Shown: in pieces, positions 1 through 8,827 of the stretch
Numbering within the stretch: the stretch's first letter is position 1
How the letters are laid out: the number at the start of each line of letters is the position of its first letter
From: Anaerolineae bacterium
Lineage (GTDB): Bacteria; Chloroflexota; Anaerolineae; Aggregatilineales; Phototrophicaceae
DNA: 64,000 nt
Reading direction: 5' to 3'
Assembly (NCBI GenBank): GCA_017303635.1
Contig: JAFLCG010000001.1
Coordinates: 496,001 to 560,000 of the forward strand
Translations under genes and position numbers: made by a program
The notes under the pieces: model-generated
Told to the model about the DNA's origin: nothing
The model's database searches: none
What the model saw: only the letters and a program-made list of their open reading frames with translations

Positions 1-2
1 TG

Positions 3-506
3 CGCTTGGCAGACGGTTTGCTAAGTATCCCATTTATCATTCTTGTGGTTGCGATATCTGGTGTTCTCAGTGCTGGACTGGGTACATTGATTCTGATCCT
101 GGGTCTAACTGGATGGGTGACTTACGCACGGGTCATTCGGAGTGAGGTGCTGAAGGCGCGTGAGATGGAATATATCGTAGCAGCCTATGCTATTGGGCAT
201 CGCCGCCTGAGTATCATGTTCCAGCATATCCTGCCCAATGTGATCTCGAGTGGCATTATCCTGGCTGCATCTCAAGTGGGTGTTGCTATCCTGGCAGAGT
301 CATCGCTCAGTTTTCTCGGCCTGGGGGTTAAGCCTCCGACTGTGACCTGGGGGCTGATGCTCGCAGATGGACGCCAGTACATCAATAGTGCCTGGTGGAT
401 GACTACCTTCCCCGGCATCGCCATTACGATTACCGTGTTGGGGATCACATTCCTGGGTGATTGGCTGCGCGATTTGCTTGATCCCAAGGTTCGCGGGAGG
501 AACTGA
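3..506 (+). CDS. ABC transporter permease, DppC/OppC type (5' end outside window)
   Basis: This is the C-terminal part of an inner-membrane permease of the dipeptide/oligopeptide/nickel ABC family; the reading frame is already open at base 3, so the start lies upstream. Several hydrophobic helices are visible. The cytoplasmic EAA-type loop that docks the ATPase is seen around EYIVAAYAIGHRRLSIMFQH. The typical C-terminal SSLSFLGLGV, TWGLMLADGR and [10 protein letters not shown] blocks follow. The gene ends with TGA six bases before the aminotransferase gene, so the two may be co-transcribed. The substrate cannot be read from this part. A near-identical copy of its last 35 codons occurs at 3384-3495. 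Confidence 0.9.
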   Translation, partial: RLADGLLSIPFIILVVAISGVLSAGLGTLILILGLTGWVTYARVIRSEVLKAREMEYIVAAYAIGHRRLSIMFQHILPNVISSGIILAASQVGVAILAESSLSFLGLGVKPPTVTWGLMLADGRQYINSAWWMTTFPGIAITITVLGITFLGDWLRDLLDPKVRGRN

Positions 507-512
507 CCGCTC

Positions 513-1661
513 ATGTACGCCCCGGAAAACACATTTCGTGTACCGCGATGGCGTGTTGATGAAACGCACTCTGCCCTGCGTGAGGAGCTTCATGCCGCCC
601 TGGATCGTGTCCTTTTTGGCACGATGAAAACGGGATACCAGGTACGCGAGGAATTTGAAGTCGCCTTCGCCGAGGCTGTGCAGCAGCCGTATTGCGTCGC
701 TGTTCACTCTGGCACATTGGGATTGTTTATCGCACTACGGGCATGTGGAATCAGTGGGGGAGATGAAGTAATCACGGTCGCTAACTCGGACATTTCGACC
801 ACTGCTGCCATTCGTCACTGTGGTGCGATTCCGGTTTTGTGTGATGTTCAAGCGTCAGACTATACGCTCAACCCGGACCTGATTGAGCCACTGGTCACTC
901 CGCGAACGCGGGCTATTCTACCTGTCGATTTACATGGACACCCGGCAAACGTCGCGCGTATTCGTTCGATTGCCAAGCACTATGGCCTGCGTATCATCGA
1001 GGATGCTGCATTAGCGACCGGGTCGTGTGATTTTGGCAAGCCGCTCGGTGCATTTGCTGATGTGACCGTCTACAGCTTTGCTCCACTCAAGCCGCTTGGG
1101 AGCCTCGGCAATGGCGCTGCGCTCGTCACTCAGGATTCGGCGATTAATGCGCGTTTACGTCTTCTTACCCATTACGGACATGCGTCAATGGTGTCGGAGA
1201 CGGGTCATCAGAACTACGTTATAGAGGGTTACAATGCGCCCCTCGATACATTCCAGGCGGCACTTCTAAGCGTCAAACTTCCCTTTCTGCAGGAATGGAC
1301 GCATAAACGGCGCGCTATCGCTCGGCAATACGAACGCGGTCTCAGCCATACCTCTGCGATCTTACCAAGCTTCCGGGCGGATTCAGAACCGATATTTCGT
1401 TCGTATGCAATACGCGTGCCGCACCGCCAGATGATCTATCAAGGTTTACGGGATGCAGGTATCGAAGCTGTGCTGCATTATGTGCCTCCTGTACATCACT
1501 ACACGGTCTATCGTGATGGGTTGCCTGGTTCGCAATCTCTTCCTATCACCGACAAGCTTGCAGATGAGATCATATGTCTGCCGGTATCACCCGAAAACAC
1601 CGACGAAGAGACTAAGTATGTGATCAATGTACTGTGTCGATTGTTGGAGGAAACATCATGA
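513..1661 (+). CDS. DegT/DnrJ/EryC1/StrS family PLP-dependent aminotransferase
   Basis: A 382-residue protein of the fold type I aminotransferase family that usually aminates keto-sugars. The PLP site is visible: a phosphate-binding HSGT loop near residue 65, IEDAA with the pyridine-binding Asp near 164, and the Schiff-base lysine near 193 in SFAPLKPLGSLGNG. Length is normal for the family. It lies 6 bases after the permease and overlaps the next start by four bases (ATGA), so translation is probably coupled to the MmgE/PrpD gene. The substrate is unknown. No sugar nucleotide genes are nearby, so a role in modifying a small imported compound is as likely as cell-surface sugar synthesis. Confidence 0.85.
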   Translation: MYAPENTFRVPRWRVDETHSALREELHAALDRVLFGTMKTGYQVREEFEVAFAEAVQQPYCVAVHSGTLGLFIALRACGISGGDEVITVANSDISTTAAIRHCGAIPVLCDVQASDYTLNPDLIEPLVTPRTRAILPVDLHGHPANVARIRSIAKHYGLRIIEDAALATGSCDFGKPLGAFADVTVYSFAPLKPLGSLGNGAALVTQDSAINARLRLLTHYGHASMVSETGHQNYVIEGYNAPLDTFQAALLSVKLPFLQEWTHKRRAIARQYERGLSHTSAILPSFRADSEPIFRSYAIRVPHRQMIYQGLRDAGIEAVLHYVPPVHHYTVYRDGLPGSQSLPITDKLADEIICLPVSPENTDEETKYVINVLCRLLEETS

Positions 1662-3040
1662 CTCTCGTGAGGCGAATTGCAGAATACGCGGTTGGGCTTG
1701 AATACGACCTTATTCCGGAAGAGGCTTTGCAACTGGCGAAGTGGGTGATGTTTGACACGCTTGGGACAGGGTTAGGCGGCTATCAACGTGAGCTTGGGCA
1801 GAAAGCCTCACGCTTTGGTCAATTGCAAATGCCCGGCAACCAGTCGACTTTGCTCGGGTCTGGTGAACGATCTTCGATGGAAGGTGCAGCATTTGCCAAT
1901 GGCGTCATGGTCAAAATCTTAGGCATGGATGACTCGCATCGTTTTGGTGGACATATTGCGTCGCAGGTGATCCCGGCAGTGTTGGCAACAAGCGAAGTCT
2001 ATCAAACATCCGGGCGCGAAATCCTCGTGGCGATTATTGCGGCGTATGATGTCGCGATTCGCATTGCGAACCAGGTGCGTGTGACGCAGCGGGTGCGAGG
2101 CTTGGATCTAAAGGGTACGGTTGGTACGCTGGCGGCGGCGGTTGCTGCCGCGCGTTGTGCTGGCCGGGATGTAGAGACGATGGCACAGGCACTTGCGCTG
2201 GCAGCGGATATGGCATCTGGAACAGAGCAGTATGTCTATGAGGGCGGCAAATGTGAAACCAAAGATCTGATCGCAGGGTTCGGTGCGCGCAATGGCGTCT
2301 TTGCGCTGAAGCTGGCCTTGTCTGGCTTCTACGGCCCACAGGGAGCGCTCGATGGCGAATATGGTTTCTTCCGCGCCTTTGGCAGCGGTGAGTATGATGC
2401 GAGCGTCTTTGATGACCTTGGCGAAAACTTCCTCATCATGTCTACGGCCTTTAAGCCACATGGAGGTTGCCGTCACACTCATCAGGCGATTGACGCCGCC
2501 CGGCAGATTCGCCAGCAGCATGCTTTCGACGCCGCTGAGATCGAACGTATCCACATCGCAACCTACAGCGATGCGATGCAGCCAGTCTTCCGCGTCAATC
2601 CAGATCCCAAGTCTCGTGATGTAGCGGGCTTGAGTATTCTCGTCTCGACTGCTCTCGCGCTGACGTTCGGTCAGGTCTACCCAGAAGATTTCGCGAATTG
2701 GGATGACCCGGAAGTTCGACGCCTGCGCCATATCACCGAAGTCACGATCGACCCGACAATTGAAGCCAACTATCCCAGCATGAATGGGTGCCAGCTTGAG
2801 GTGACGCTGCACAGCGGGGCAGTATATAAGGTTTTCTTGCCGAACATGAAGGGTGAGCCGGAATTCCGGATGACCGAGGACGAATTGGTCGAGAAGTTCA
2901 ATGTACTTACGCATACCCTGTTCGATGAAAAGCGAGCAGCCTCTATTCTGGAGTACTGCAATCGTCTTGAATCGGTAGATACGATCCACGCATTACTCTC
3001 TGCCTGCTCGTCGAGACATTTTACAGCAATGATGATTTAG
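1658..3040 (+). CDS. MmgE/PrpD family protein
   Basis: A 460-residue protein of the family that includes 2-methylcitrate dehydratase and cis-aconitate decarboxylase. Supporting blocks are the N-terminal KWVMFDTLGTGLGG region, GMDDSHRFGGHIASQVIPA (the family Asp-rich/His motif) and the later KPHGGCRHTHQAIDAA block. The ATG at 1658 is preferred because GGAGG sits seven bases upstream; an earlier GTG in frame at 1634 has no such site. Its start overlaps the aminotransferase stop. The family acts on hydroxy- or unsaturated carboxylic acids, but the substrate here is not known. Methylcitrate synthase and methylisocitrate lyase genes are absent, which argues against a simple prpD role. Confidence 0.85.
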   Translation: MTLVRRIAEYAVGLEYDLIPEEALQLAKWVMFDTLGTGLGGYQRELGQKASRFGQLQMPGNQSTLLGSGERSSMEGAAFANGVMVKILGMDDSHRFGGHIASQVIPAVLATSEVYQTSGREILVAIIAAYDVAIRIANQVRVTQRVRGLDLKGTVGTLAAAVAAARCAGRDVETMAQALALAADMASGTEQYVYEGGKCETKDLIAGFGARNGVFALKLALSGFYGPQGALDGEYGFFRAFGSGEYDASVFDDLGENFLIMSTAFKPHGGCRHTHQAIDAARQIRQQHAFDAAEIERIHIATYSDAMQPVFRVNPDPKSRDVAGLSILVSTALALTFGQVYPEDFANWDDPEVRRLRHITEVTIDPTIEANYPSMNGCQLEVTLHSGAVYKVFLPNMKGEPEFRMTEDELVEKFNVLTHTLFDEKRAASILEYCNRLESVDTIHALLSACSSRHFTAMMI

Positions 3041-3652
3041 CGCAGTTTTATTATGAAGGAATATGGCTATTCGTCGCATAAGCGGCAGCAGACCATGAAG
3101 ATGTATGTAGAGGGGATGAACTGCAGACGGATTAAGTAGCTATTGGGTATTTATATATGTGTTGGTGATGTCGTGGGTGAAAGCACATGCCAACGGCTTT
3201 CCAATCGAAGCCGCACAACCGAGCCAGGCTGGGATCACTGACCGGGATGAACTGTATACTTTGTCGGCACGTAGCTACACAAAAATACCAAGTATATGTG
3301 ATGACGCTGGTCGAGCGCCACCATGGTCGTATCGTTGTCTAGTCGGTTAAGCGAGAACGAAGTCCAATAATTTTGCAGTCTTTGGTGGATGACTACTTTC
3401 CCGGGCATCGCCATTACGATTACCGTGCTGGGTATCACCTTTCTGGGTGATTGGCTGCGCGATCTGCTTGACCCCAAGGTTCGTGGCAGAAACTGCGACG
3501 GCAACCTGTATACACAGCGGAGAATTCAAGTGCGAAACTACAACTGCATTGAGGGTGGGTTCAATTGCTTTCGTAGCTACTCGCTTGGCATGGCTCTCTG
3601 CTTCTGTGGCACTAGATCAGGGAATATCAGCAGGTAAAAGGCACAAAAATAC
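3041..3652. other. Non-coding stretch before the first parAB module
   Basis: No credible gene is seen here apart from the permease tail remnant. Short open frames have no ribosome binding sites and no recognisable protein content. The stretch probably marks a site of past rearrangement, between the MmgE/PrpD gene and the left edge of the first parA-parB-primase module near 3650. Confidence 0.6.
3384..3495 (+). pseudogene. Truncated tail of a second DppC-type permease gene
   Basis: About 110 bases match the 3' end of the permease gene at 396-505. The two copies encode the same last 35 residues (MTTFPGIAI to KVRGRN), yet they differ at about 11 positions, all silent. The original TGA stop is changed to TGC here, so the frame runs on into unrelated sequence until 3637. 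Nothing upstream (3041-3383) resembles the rest of a permease. It is best read as the remnant of a paralogous gene. Confidence 0.8.
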
Positions 3653-3684
3653 AAAGACCAGCAAAACAACTTTTGCTGATCTTT
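3653..3684. terminator. Hairpin at left edge of parAB module copy 1
   Basis: A 14-base inverted repeat (AAAGACCAGCAAAA / TTTTGCTGATCTTT, one mismatch, 4-base loop). The second module has a hairpin at the equivalent place (29126-29150) that also begins AGACC, so the element's homology appears to start here. It could be a bidirectional terminator insulating the module. Confidence 0.6.
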
Positions 3685-3795
3685 GTGAACTCTCCGGTTC
3701 GGATTGGTTCATAATTGCTGGAACGATTGGATCACATTCGAACATCTGTCTCCTTTTGAAACCACTCAATTCCTCGATAGGCTACCATTTCCTCA

Positions 3796-3994
3796 ACGCG
3801 AGTCACTCGCGCCATTCATAACGAACCCAAACTAGCTTCGGCTTTTGCGGTGAAAGGGAGAGGTGCCGCCTCCCCCTGTCACCTTGAAGCTCGCTGCCCG
3901 TGCCAGCAAAGCCCCCTCGGAAAGTGTAGCATCCTTCCGAAGAGTCCTTGCCAGCCACAGCGAAATCGATCATGGGATGGGTTACTGAGAGGAA
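3796..3994 (+). promoter_or_regulatory. Conserved structured leader upstream of parA (copy 1)
   Basis: About 200 bases ahead of parA align with the leader of the second module at 29272-29471, although no protein is encoded. Both contain a two-part hairpin. Here it is GGTGA..TCACC outside GGGAG..CTCCC (3849-3883). The second copy has GGTGG..CCACC outside GGAGG..CCTCC, so paired positions have changed together. A second small hairpin (CGGAA..TTCCG, about 3919-3940) and a shared CTTGCCAGCC box follow. It may be a regulatory RNA leader, an operator or a partition site. Confidence 0.55.
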
Positions 3995-4000
3995 ATGGCA

Positions 4001-4822
4001 ATGACTCGTGTGTTCGTTTTCACCAATCACAAAGGGGGCGTAGGCAAGTCCACGTCCGCCACCAATGTCGCGCTGGGCATCAGTCAACTGCTGCGCCGCG
4101 CCAATGCGTCCAACTGCCGTGTGCTGCTCATCGACACCGACTCGCAGGGTCATGCGTCGTTGGTCACAACCGGGCGCAAGGACTACGGCGCAGATGACAG
4201 TCTCTACCGAGTGCTGATGGCAGATCGCCAGAATGCGCCGCAAACGCTGCTCAACTGCATCGTCCAGAGCCAGTGGGATGAGCACCTGCATGTGCTGCCC
4301 GCCTCTCCCATGCTGGAAGGCGCGGAACGGGAACTGATGGGGGTGGCAGGCGCACCCTACCGCCTCGCTGATCCACTCAGCAAGATCGCCGGGCAGTATG
4401 CGGCAGTGGTCATCGACACACGCCCGTCCTTCTCGCTGATGACGGAGATGGGCTTGTTGGCCGCGACCGATGCGATTGTGCCGGTCGAACCGCGCTATCT
4501 GGAGACAGTCGGTCTCACCAGCGTCATCCAGAAGATCAACGACATCCGCGACGGTTGGCGGCACCCGAACTTGCGCGTCAGTGGGATGCTCGTCACCAAG
4601 ATGGATACCCGCGTGCGTGGACACAATCATCTGCTGGCAGAGATCCAGGCACATCCGGTGCTAGGCAAGCTGGTGTTGGGGGTTATCCCGGTCAACGAAG
4701 CCGTGTCCTACGCCCATCACAATCACCAAAGCCTGTTCCACTACGACCCGCGCTCGTCAGCGAGCAGGGCGTACATTCAGGTGGTTGCCGCGCTGGTGCG
4801 TTACCTGAAGGCGGGTGCGTAA
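4001..4822 (+). CDS. parA: ParA family partition ATPase (module copy 1)
   Basis: A 273-residue cytoplasmic ATPase of the MinD/ParA superfamily that would drive segregation of a replicon together with its ParB. The deviant Walker A motif KGGVGKST begins at residue 11, with LLIDTDSQGHAS (switch I region) and VVIDTRPSFS (Walker B) following. The ATG at 4001 is chosen because the AGAGG site is eight bases upstream; the ATG two codons earlier lies only two bases from it. The stop codon directly abuts the parB start. There is no N-terminal helix-turn-helix, so this is a short type Ib-like or chromosomal-like ParA. It is a close relative of the protein at 29478-30302. Confidence 0.93.
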   Translation: MTRVFVFTNHKGGVGKSTSATNVALGISQLLRRANASNCRVLLIDTDSQGHASLVTTGRKDYGADDSLYRVLMADRQNAPQTLLNCIVQSQWDEHLHVLPASPMLEGAERELMGVAGAPYRLADPLSKIAGQYAAVVIDTRPSFSLMTEMGLLAATDAIVPVEPRYLETVGLTSVIQKINDIRDGWRHPNLRVSGMLVTKMDTRVRGHNHLLAEIQAHPVLGKLVLGVIPVNEAVSYAHHNHQSLFHYDPRSSASRAYIQVVAALVRYLKAGA

Positions 4823-6016
4823 ATGGCGAAATCCACGACGAACCGCGTCGATGACCTGCTGGCATCGGTCACGGTGGATTTACTCGGCGATGCGCCACAG
4901 GCTTTTCGGGACACCAGCCTGCGCGTTGAGCGGTTGTTGCTGGAGATGGTGCGCCCCGACCCTGTGCAACCGCGCCGGGTACTGCCGGAGAGCATCCATA
5001 TGCGTTTCCACTCCAACCAGGCCACACCCACGCAGGCGCTGCGCGAACTGGTGCAGATCGTGCAGATTGCAGCCCGTCAGCGCGGGCGACCGTTCAACAA
5101 TGTGCTGGAATTGCTCCCCAATCCGGATGAGGAGCGTGAAGAGGAAACCAGTACAACACTCTCACCGGAAGAACAGCTTTTGCACGATCTGGTCAATCTG
5201 GCAGTGACGATCCGCGATGATGGGCAGGTCAATCCGCTGACGGTGGTGGATATCTCGCAAGGCGTGACTAGATTGTTCCGTATCGAGACGGGTGAGCGAC
5301 GCTACTGGGCGACCTGGCTGCTGCGCGACTTTATCCCCAATTACACCGGCGATGGGACCATCCCCTGCATCATCATCCCGGAACAGAAATCATCGGTGTT
5401 TCGGCAGGCGAAGGAGAACACCGCCCGCTCCGGGCTGACCGCGGTGGCGCTGGCCCGACAAGCTGCGCTACTGCTCCTGACGGTTCATGGATATGAAATC
5501 CCCGCCTATGCCGTGACAAACGAGTTCTACCGCCAGGCGCTCGATCTCGACCTTCGGTCGAAACGTGAGTACACCGACGCCATTCTCAGCGCGATGGGCG
5601 GGATCAAGCGGGGACAATTCAGCCACATCAAAATCCTCCTGCGGTTATCGGATGAGGCACTAGAACTTGCTGACCGTCACAACATCGAAGAAGGCAAGCT
5701 GCGCCACGTTCTCAATCTTGCATCGGATTACCATGCGGAGATTGTCCGTCAAATCATCGATTTCAATCTATCCGTCAAACAGGTTAAAGAAATATGCGAA
5801 GGGGATGGCTTACACGAAACGAGTCCTTCTAAAGATGACATTTCGCCTTCGGCAATGAAGATGGCAAAAGTGGCACAGTCAATCAACACAACGACGCCTC
5901 AGGAAGTTGCACGCGCTTTGATGCGGCAAGAAGGCGATATTGCACTTGCACGCGCTCGGTTACAGGCCATGCGGAAGTTGATCGGAGAAGCAGAGCGTTA
6001 CCTGGTCGAGGAATAG
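4823..6016 (+). CDS. parB: ParB/RepB-like partition protein (module copy 1)
   Basis: A 397-residue DNA-binding partner of the adjacent ParA. The ParB N-terminal nuclease-like domain is split by long insertions. It contains IRDDGQVNPLTVVD, then ETGERRYWATWLLRDF (ParB box around residue 155), then ENTARSGLTAVALARQAALL around residue 199, which resembles the ENxxR motif. The C-terminal third is probably the helix-turn-helix and dimer region. It starts immediately after the parA stop. The large insertion between residues 40 and 125, rich in acidic residues, is shared with the second copy and distinguishes this family from ordinary chromosomal ParB. Confidence 0.85.
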   Translation: MAKSTTNRVDDLLASVTVDLLGDAPQAFRDTSLRVERLLLEMVRPDPVQPRRVLPESIHMRFHSNQATPTQALRELVQIVQIAARQRGRPFNNVLELLPNPDEEREEETSTTLSPEEQLLHDLVNLAVTIRDDGQVNPLTVVDISQGVTRLFRIETGERRYWATWLLRDFIPNYTGDGTIPCIIIPEQKSSVFRQAKENTARSGLTAVALARQAALLLLTVHGYEIPAYAVTNEFYRQALDLDLRSKREYTDAILSAMGGIKRGQFSHIKILLRLSDEALELADRHNIEEGKLRHVLNLASDYHAEIVRQIIDFNLSVKQVKEICEGDGLHETSPSKDDISPSAMKMAKVAQSINTTTPQEVARALMRQEGDIALARARLQAMRKLIGEAERYLVEE

Positions 6017-6092
6017 AAATTGTCTACTCGTGTAGACATATTGAGGTCAAGTGCAATGAGAAACAAACGCGCCCCGCCTTAGAAAAGAAAAT

Positions 6093-6167
6093 GCCCACTG
6101 CGATGAGGCACGTGGGCGGCGGGCTGTGATACATTCGTGAACTGGATACTCACAATGTATCACAGCC
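6093..6167. repeat. Conserved hairpin plus long inverted repeat between parB and primase gene (copy 1)
   Basis: Two structures lie in the 235-base gap. One is a GCCCAC/GTGGGC hairpin (6093-6117). The other is a perfect 14-base inverted repeat, GGCTGTGATACATT / AATGTATCACAGCC (6122-6135 and 6154-6167, 18-base loop). The second module has the same order of structures (31575-31650) with changed but still complementary bases. The shared stretch between the arms is ACTGGATACTCAC here and ACTTGGTACTCCC there. Candidates are the replication origin, the ParB centromere site or a primase-gene operator. Confidence 0.6.
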
Positions 6168-6251
6168 TGTCCTCTCGTGCAACTGAAGATCAGGTTTCAA
6201 ACCGTGCTGTCACAGCACACGTTCTCTTCAACTTTGCATGGAGACAGGATG

Positions 6252-8813
6252 ATGAGCATTGATTTGGAGCAGATTCGCTCCGCCAACCCGATTGAGCAGA
6301 TCGTCGGTGAAAAGTTCACCCTCAAGCGGCAGGGTTCGCGCTTGGTCGGCGTTGAGCATGACAGCCTGGTGGTGACACCCCAGACCGGACTGTACTTCTG
6401 GAATTCCCGCAGCGAACACGGGGATGTGTTCGACTTCGCCGGGCGGCATTTGCTCGGCTACGACAACCGCTGGAACAACCGCGATGCCACCATGTTCTGG
6501 GAAGTCGTGCGCCTCTTGGCCCAGCATGCCGGAATCGACATCGATGCAGGGAACGACTTCCACAAGTCATCTGCCTGGGCGGAACGCCAACTGGTGCAGC
6601 GACTGCACGAGGCGCTACTGAATACGCCCGCAGCACTAGACTATGTGACCAAGACGCGTGGATGGCAGCTCCCGACTGTTCGCAATGCACGGCTTGGCTT
6701 CATGCCGCAGGACAAGCGGAAGCTGCTGGCTGATCTCAACCCGCCCGATAAGTGGCGGGGTGTGATCGCCAAGTTCCCCGCGGGCATGATCGTGTACGTC
6801 CATCTGGAGAAGGGGCGTTTGGTCTATCTGAGCGGGCGCTCAATCGAAGGCAAGCAGCATTACAACCCGCCGCGTGAGTTGGTGGGGGAGCGCCGCTCGT
6901 ATACCAACCCTCTCTACACGCCGGAGGCCGATCAGGTGGTGCTGGTCGAAGGACAGGCGGATGCCATCAGCTTTGGCGAGTGGGGGTTCCCGGCGCTGGC
7001 GATTGCCGGGATGTATGTATCGGATGATCTTCTGACCGCACTTCAGAAGCATCGCCGGGTGTTCGTCGCGCTGGACAACACCCGTGAAGCAATGGAGAAG
7101 AACCGCGAGATTGCCCGGTCGCTCGGCACGAATGCCCTCATCCCACACCTGCCCGATGGCGTGAAGGATGCGAATGACTGGCTAGTGCAGGGTGCGGCGG
7201 TCGAGGATGTACAGGCGGCGCTCAACAAGGCGAAGACCTGGCTGCAAACCGAGATCGAGCGCACGGCATTTCTCGATGGACTGGACAAGAAGGATGCGAT
7301 CCGGGCGCTCTTCACCTATGCTGTCGATCTGGACGAGATGGAGTTGAGTGAGTTTCGTGCGGCGCTGGCGAAACAGGGCGTCAAGGGACGGGCTTTTAGT
7401 GACCTGCTGCGGGCGGCGAAGAAGAAAGTGGATAAGGATGATGACGGTGATATGCCGCAGATTCTAGGGGACGATATCCCGCTGCTCTCCCCTGCGCTCG
7501 GCTTCCAGCGAGATGTGGCAATTGTCACCGTGTCGGTTGTGGAGCGCACCAAGGACAAGAAACTGAATACGCAACCGTACCTGGTCACCTCGTCGCGTGA
7601 ACTAGTGCGTCTGAGCGAGGAGCAAATCATCCGGCTAGACGGACGTGAGGTTGCGCTGCGTGTGATGCCCGAAGGCTCCGAGTTCCTGATGCGTTGGCGA
7701 TTTGCCGACATTCAACGGTTCCTGCGAGGCGAAACGGTGGAACCGGCGCAGGTCTTCAATACCGTACGTGACCTATTCACCAGCTATGTCGATTTCCGAT
7801 CGCCGGTGGAGAGCGCCATCCTGACGCTGTGGACGATTGGCACCTACTTCTACACCATGTTCCCGGCGTATCCGTACCTGGCGCTGAACGGACCGAAGAA
7901 CAGTGGTAAATCGACCGTCATGCGGGTGATGCAGCCGCTGGCCTTCAACATGGTCACGACTTCTGACCCGACCGGGCCGTCCATGTTCCGGCTGATCCAC
8001 TACACCAGTTGTACGGTGGGCATCGATGAAGCTGAACGCTACCACAACCCGAAGGACCCTGGCATGCAGCAAATTCGCCAGCTCCTCAACAGCGGCTACA
8101 AGCAGGGCATGCCTGCCATCCGACTGATTGGAGAGGACATGAAACCACAGGCGTTTGATGTGTACTCACCGAAGATTCTCGCAGCCATCATGGGTATGGA
8201 GGACATTCTCGCCTCGCGCTGCATCGCCATCCCGATGCGCCGCACGGACAAGAAGATGCCATCGTTCCCACCCGACTTCGACGGCGCGGCCATCCGCCAT
8301 CTGCTCTACACCCTGGCGCTGACCCACTTTCATACCGTACAGGTCAACTATTCCGACCGCCCGGCGTTGCACACGCTGCACAATCGCTCCGGTGAGTTGT
8401 GGTCGCCGTTGGTCGCGCTGGCGGCCTTCTTCGAGGAACAGGGCGGTGTCCAGGGATTGCTCGAAGCCATTGCGACTGCGGCAGAAACCGACGAGCAGAT
8501 CAGCGAGGGTAAAGCGTTGAGTGAGCGCGAAGAGGCGGTCTTGCAGGCGCTCGAACTAATGACTCGCGGGCAGGACGGCACCATCTGGATCAAGGCAGCA
8601 GCGCTGCGGGAACGGGTCGCCCGCTTGATCGGTCAGCCGGTCGAGAAGATGGGGGATGCCCAGTGGATCGGGCACATCCTCAAGCGACTGCACCTGCTCG
8701 ACGAGGCGGGACGCAAGCGCGGCATGGATGGCATCGCCTACGCTGTTCGCTCCTTCGATGTGATCGACATGATGCGCCGCTACGATGTCGCAACGGTGAA
8801 TGAGACTCGCTGA
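6252..8813 (+). CDS. Primase/helicase-like replication protein (module copy 1)
   Basis: An 853-residue multidomain protein. Residues 1-110 resemble the CHC2 zinc-binding domain of DnaG (YFWNSRSEHGDVFDFAGRHL) but lack the zinc-binding Cys and His. Around 230-313 is a Toprim-like domain (VVLVEGQADAISF, then VFVALDNTREA in place of the usual DxD). Around 546 is a P-loop (GPKNSGKST), and near 589 a Walker B VGIDEAE. The following LLNSGYKQGMPAIR and ILASRCIAIPMRR blocks resemble DUF3631-type phage/plasmid ATPases. The start at 6252 gives the same MSIDLE N-terminus as the second copy, with GGAG eight bases upstream. It most likely starts replication of the element. Confidence 0.8.
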   Translation: MSIDLEQIRSANPIEQIVGEKFTLKRQGSRLVGVEHDSLVVTPQTGLYFWNSRSEHGDVFDFAGRHLLGYDNRWNNRDATMFWEVVRLLAQHAGIDIDAGNDFHKSSAWAERQLVQRLHEALLNTPAALDYVTKTRGWQLPTVRNARLGFMPQDKRKLLADLNPPDKWRGVIAKFPAGMIVYVHLEKGRLVYLSGRSIEGKQHYNPPRELVGERRSYTNPLYTPEADQVVLVEGQADAISFGEWGFPALAIAGMYVSDDLLTALQKHRRVFVALDNTREAMEKNREIARSLGTNALIPHLPDGVKDANDWLVQGAAVEDVQAALNKAKTWLQTEIERTAFLDGLDKKDAIRALFTYAVDLDEMELSEFRAALAKQGVKGRAFSDLLRAAKKKVDKDDDGDMPQILGDDIPLLSPALGFQRDVAIVTVSVVERTKDKKLNTQPYLVTSSRELVRLSEEQIIRLDGREVALRVMPEGSEFLMRWRFADIQRFLRGETVEPAQVFNTVRDLFTSYVDFRSPVESAILTLWTIGTYFYTMFPAYPYLALNGPKNSGKSTVMRVMQPLAFNMVTTSDPTGPSMFRLIHYTSCTVGIDEAERYHNPKDPGMQQIRQLLNSGYKQGMPAIRLIGEDMKPQAFDVYSPKILAAIMGMEDILASRCIAIPMRRTDKKMPSFPPDFDGAAIRHLLYTLALTHFHTVQVNYSDRPALHTLHNRSGELWSPLVALAAFFEEQGGVQGLLEAIATAAETDEQISEGKALSEREEAVLQALELMTRGQDGTIWIKAAALRERVARLIGQPVEKMGDAQWIGHILKRLHLLDEAGRKRGMDGIAYAVRSFDVIDMMRRYDVATVNETR

Positions 8814-8827
8814 AAAACCGTTCATAC

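Noticed and set aside
3389..3637. The open frame containing the permease tail as a real short gene
   Set aside because: It lacks an upstream start with a ribosome site, and its second half is non-homologous read-through past a lost stop.
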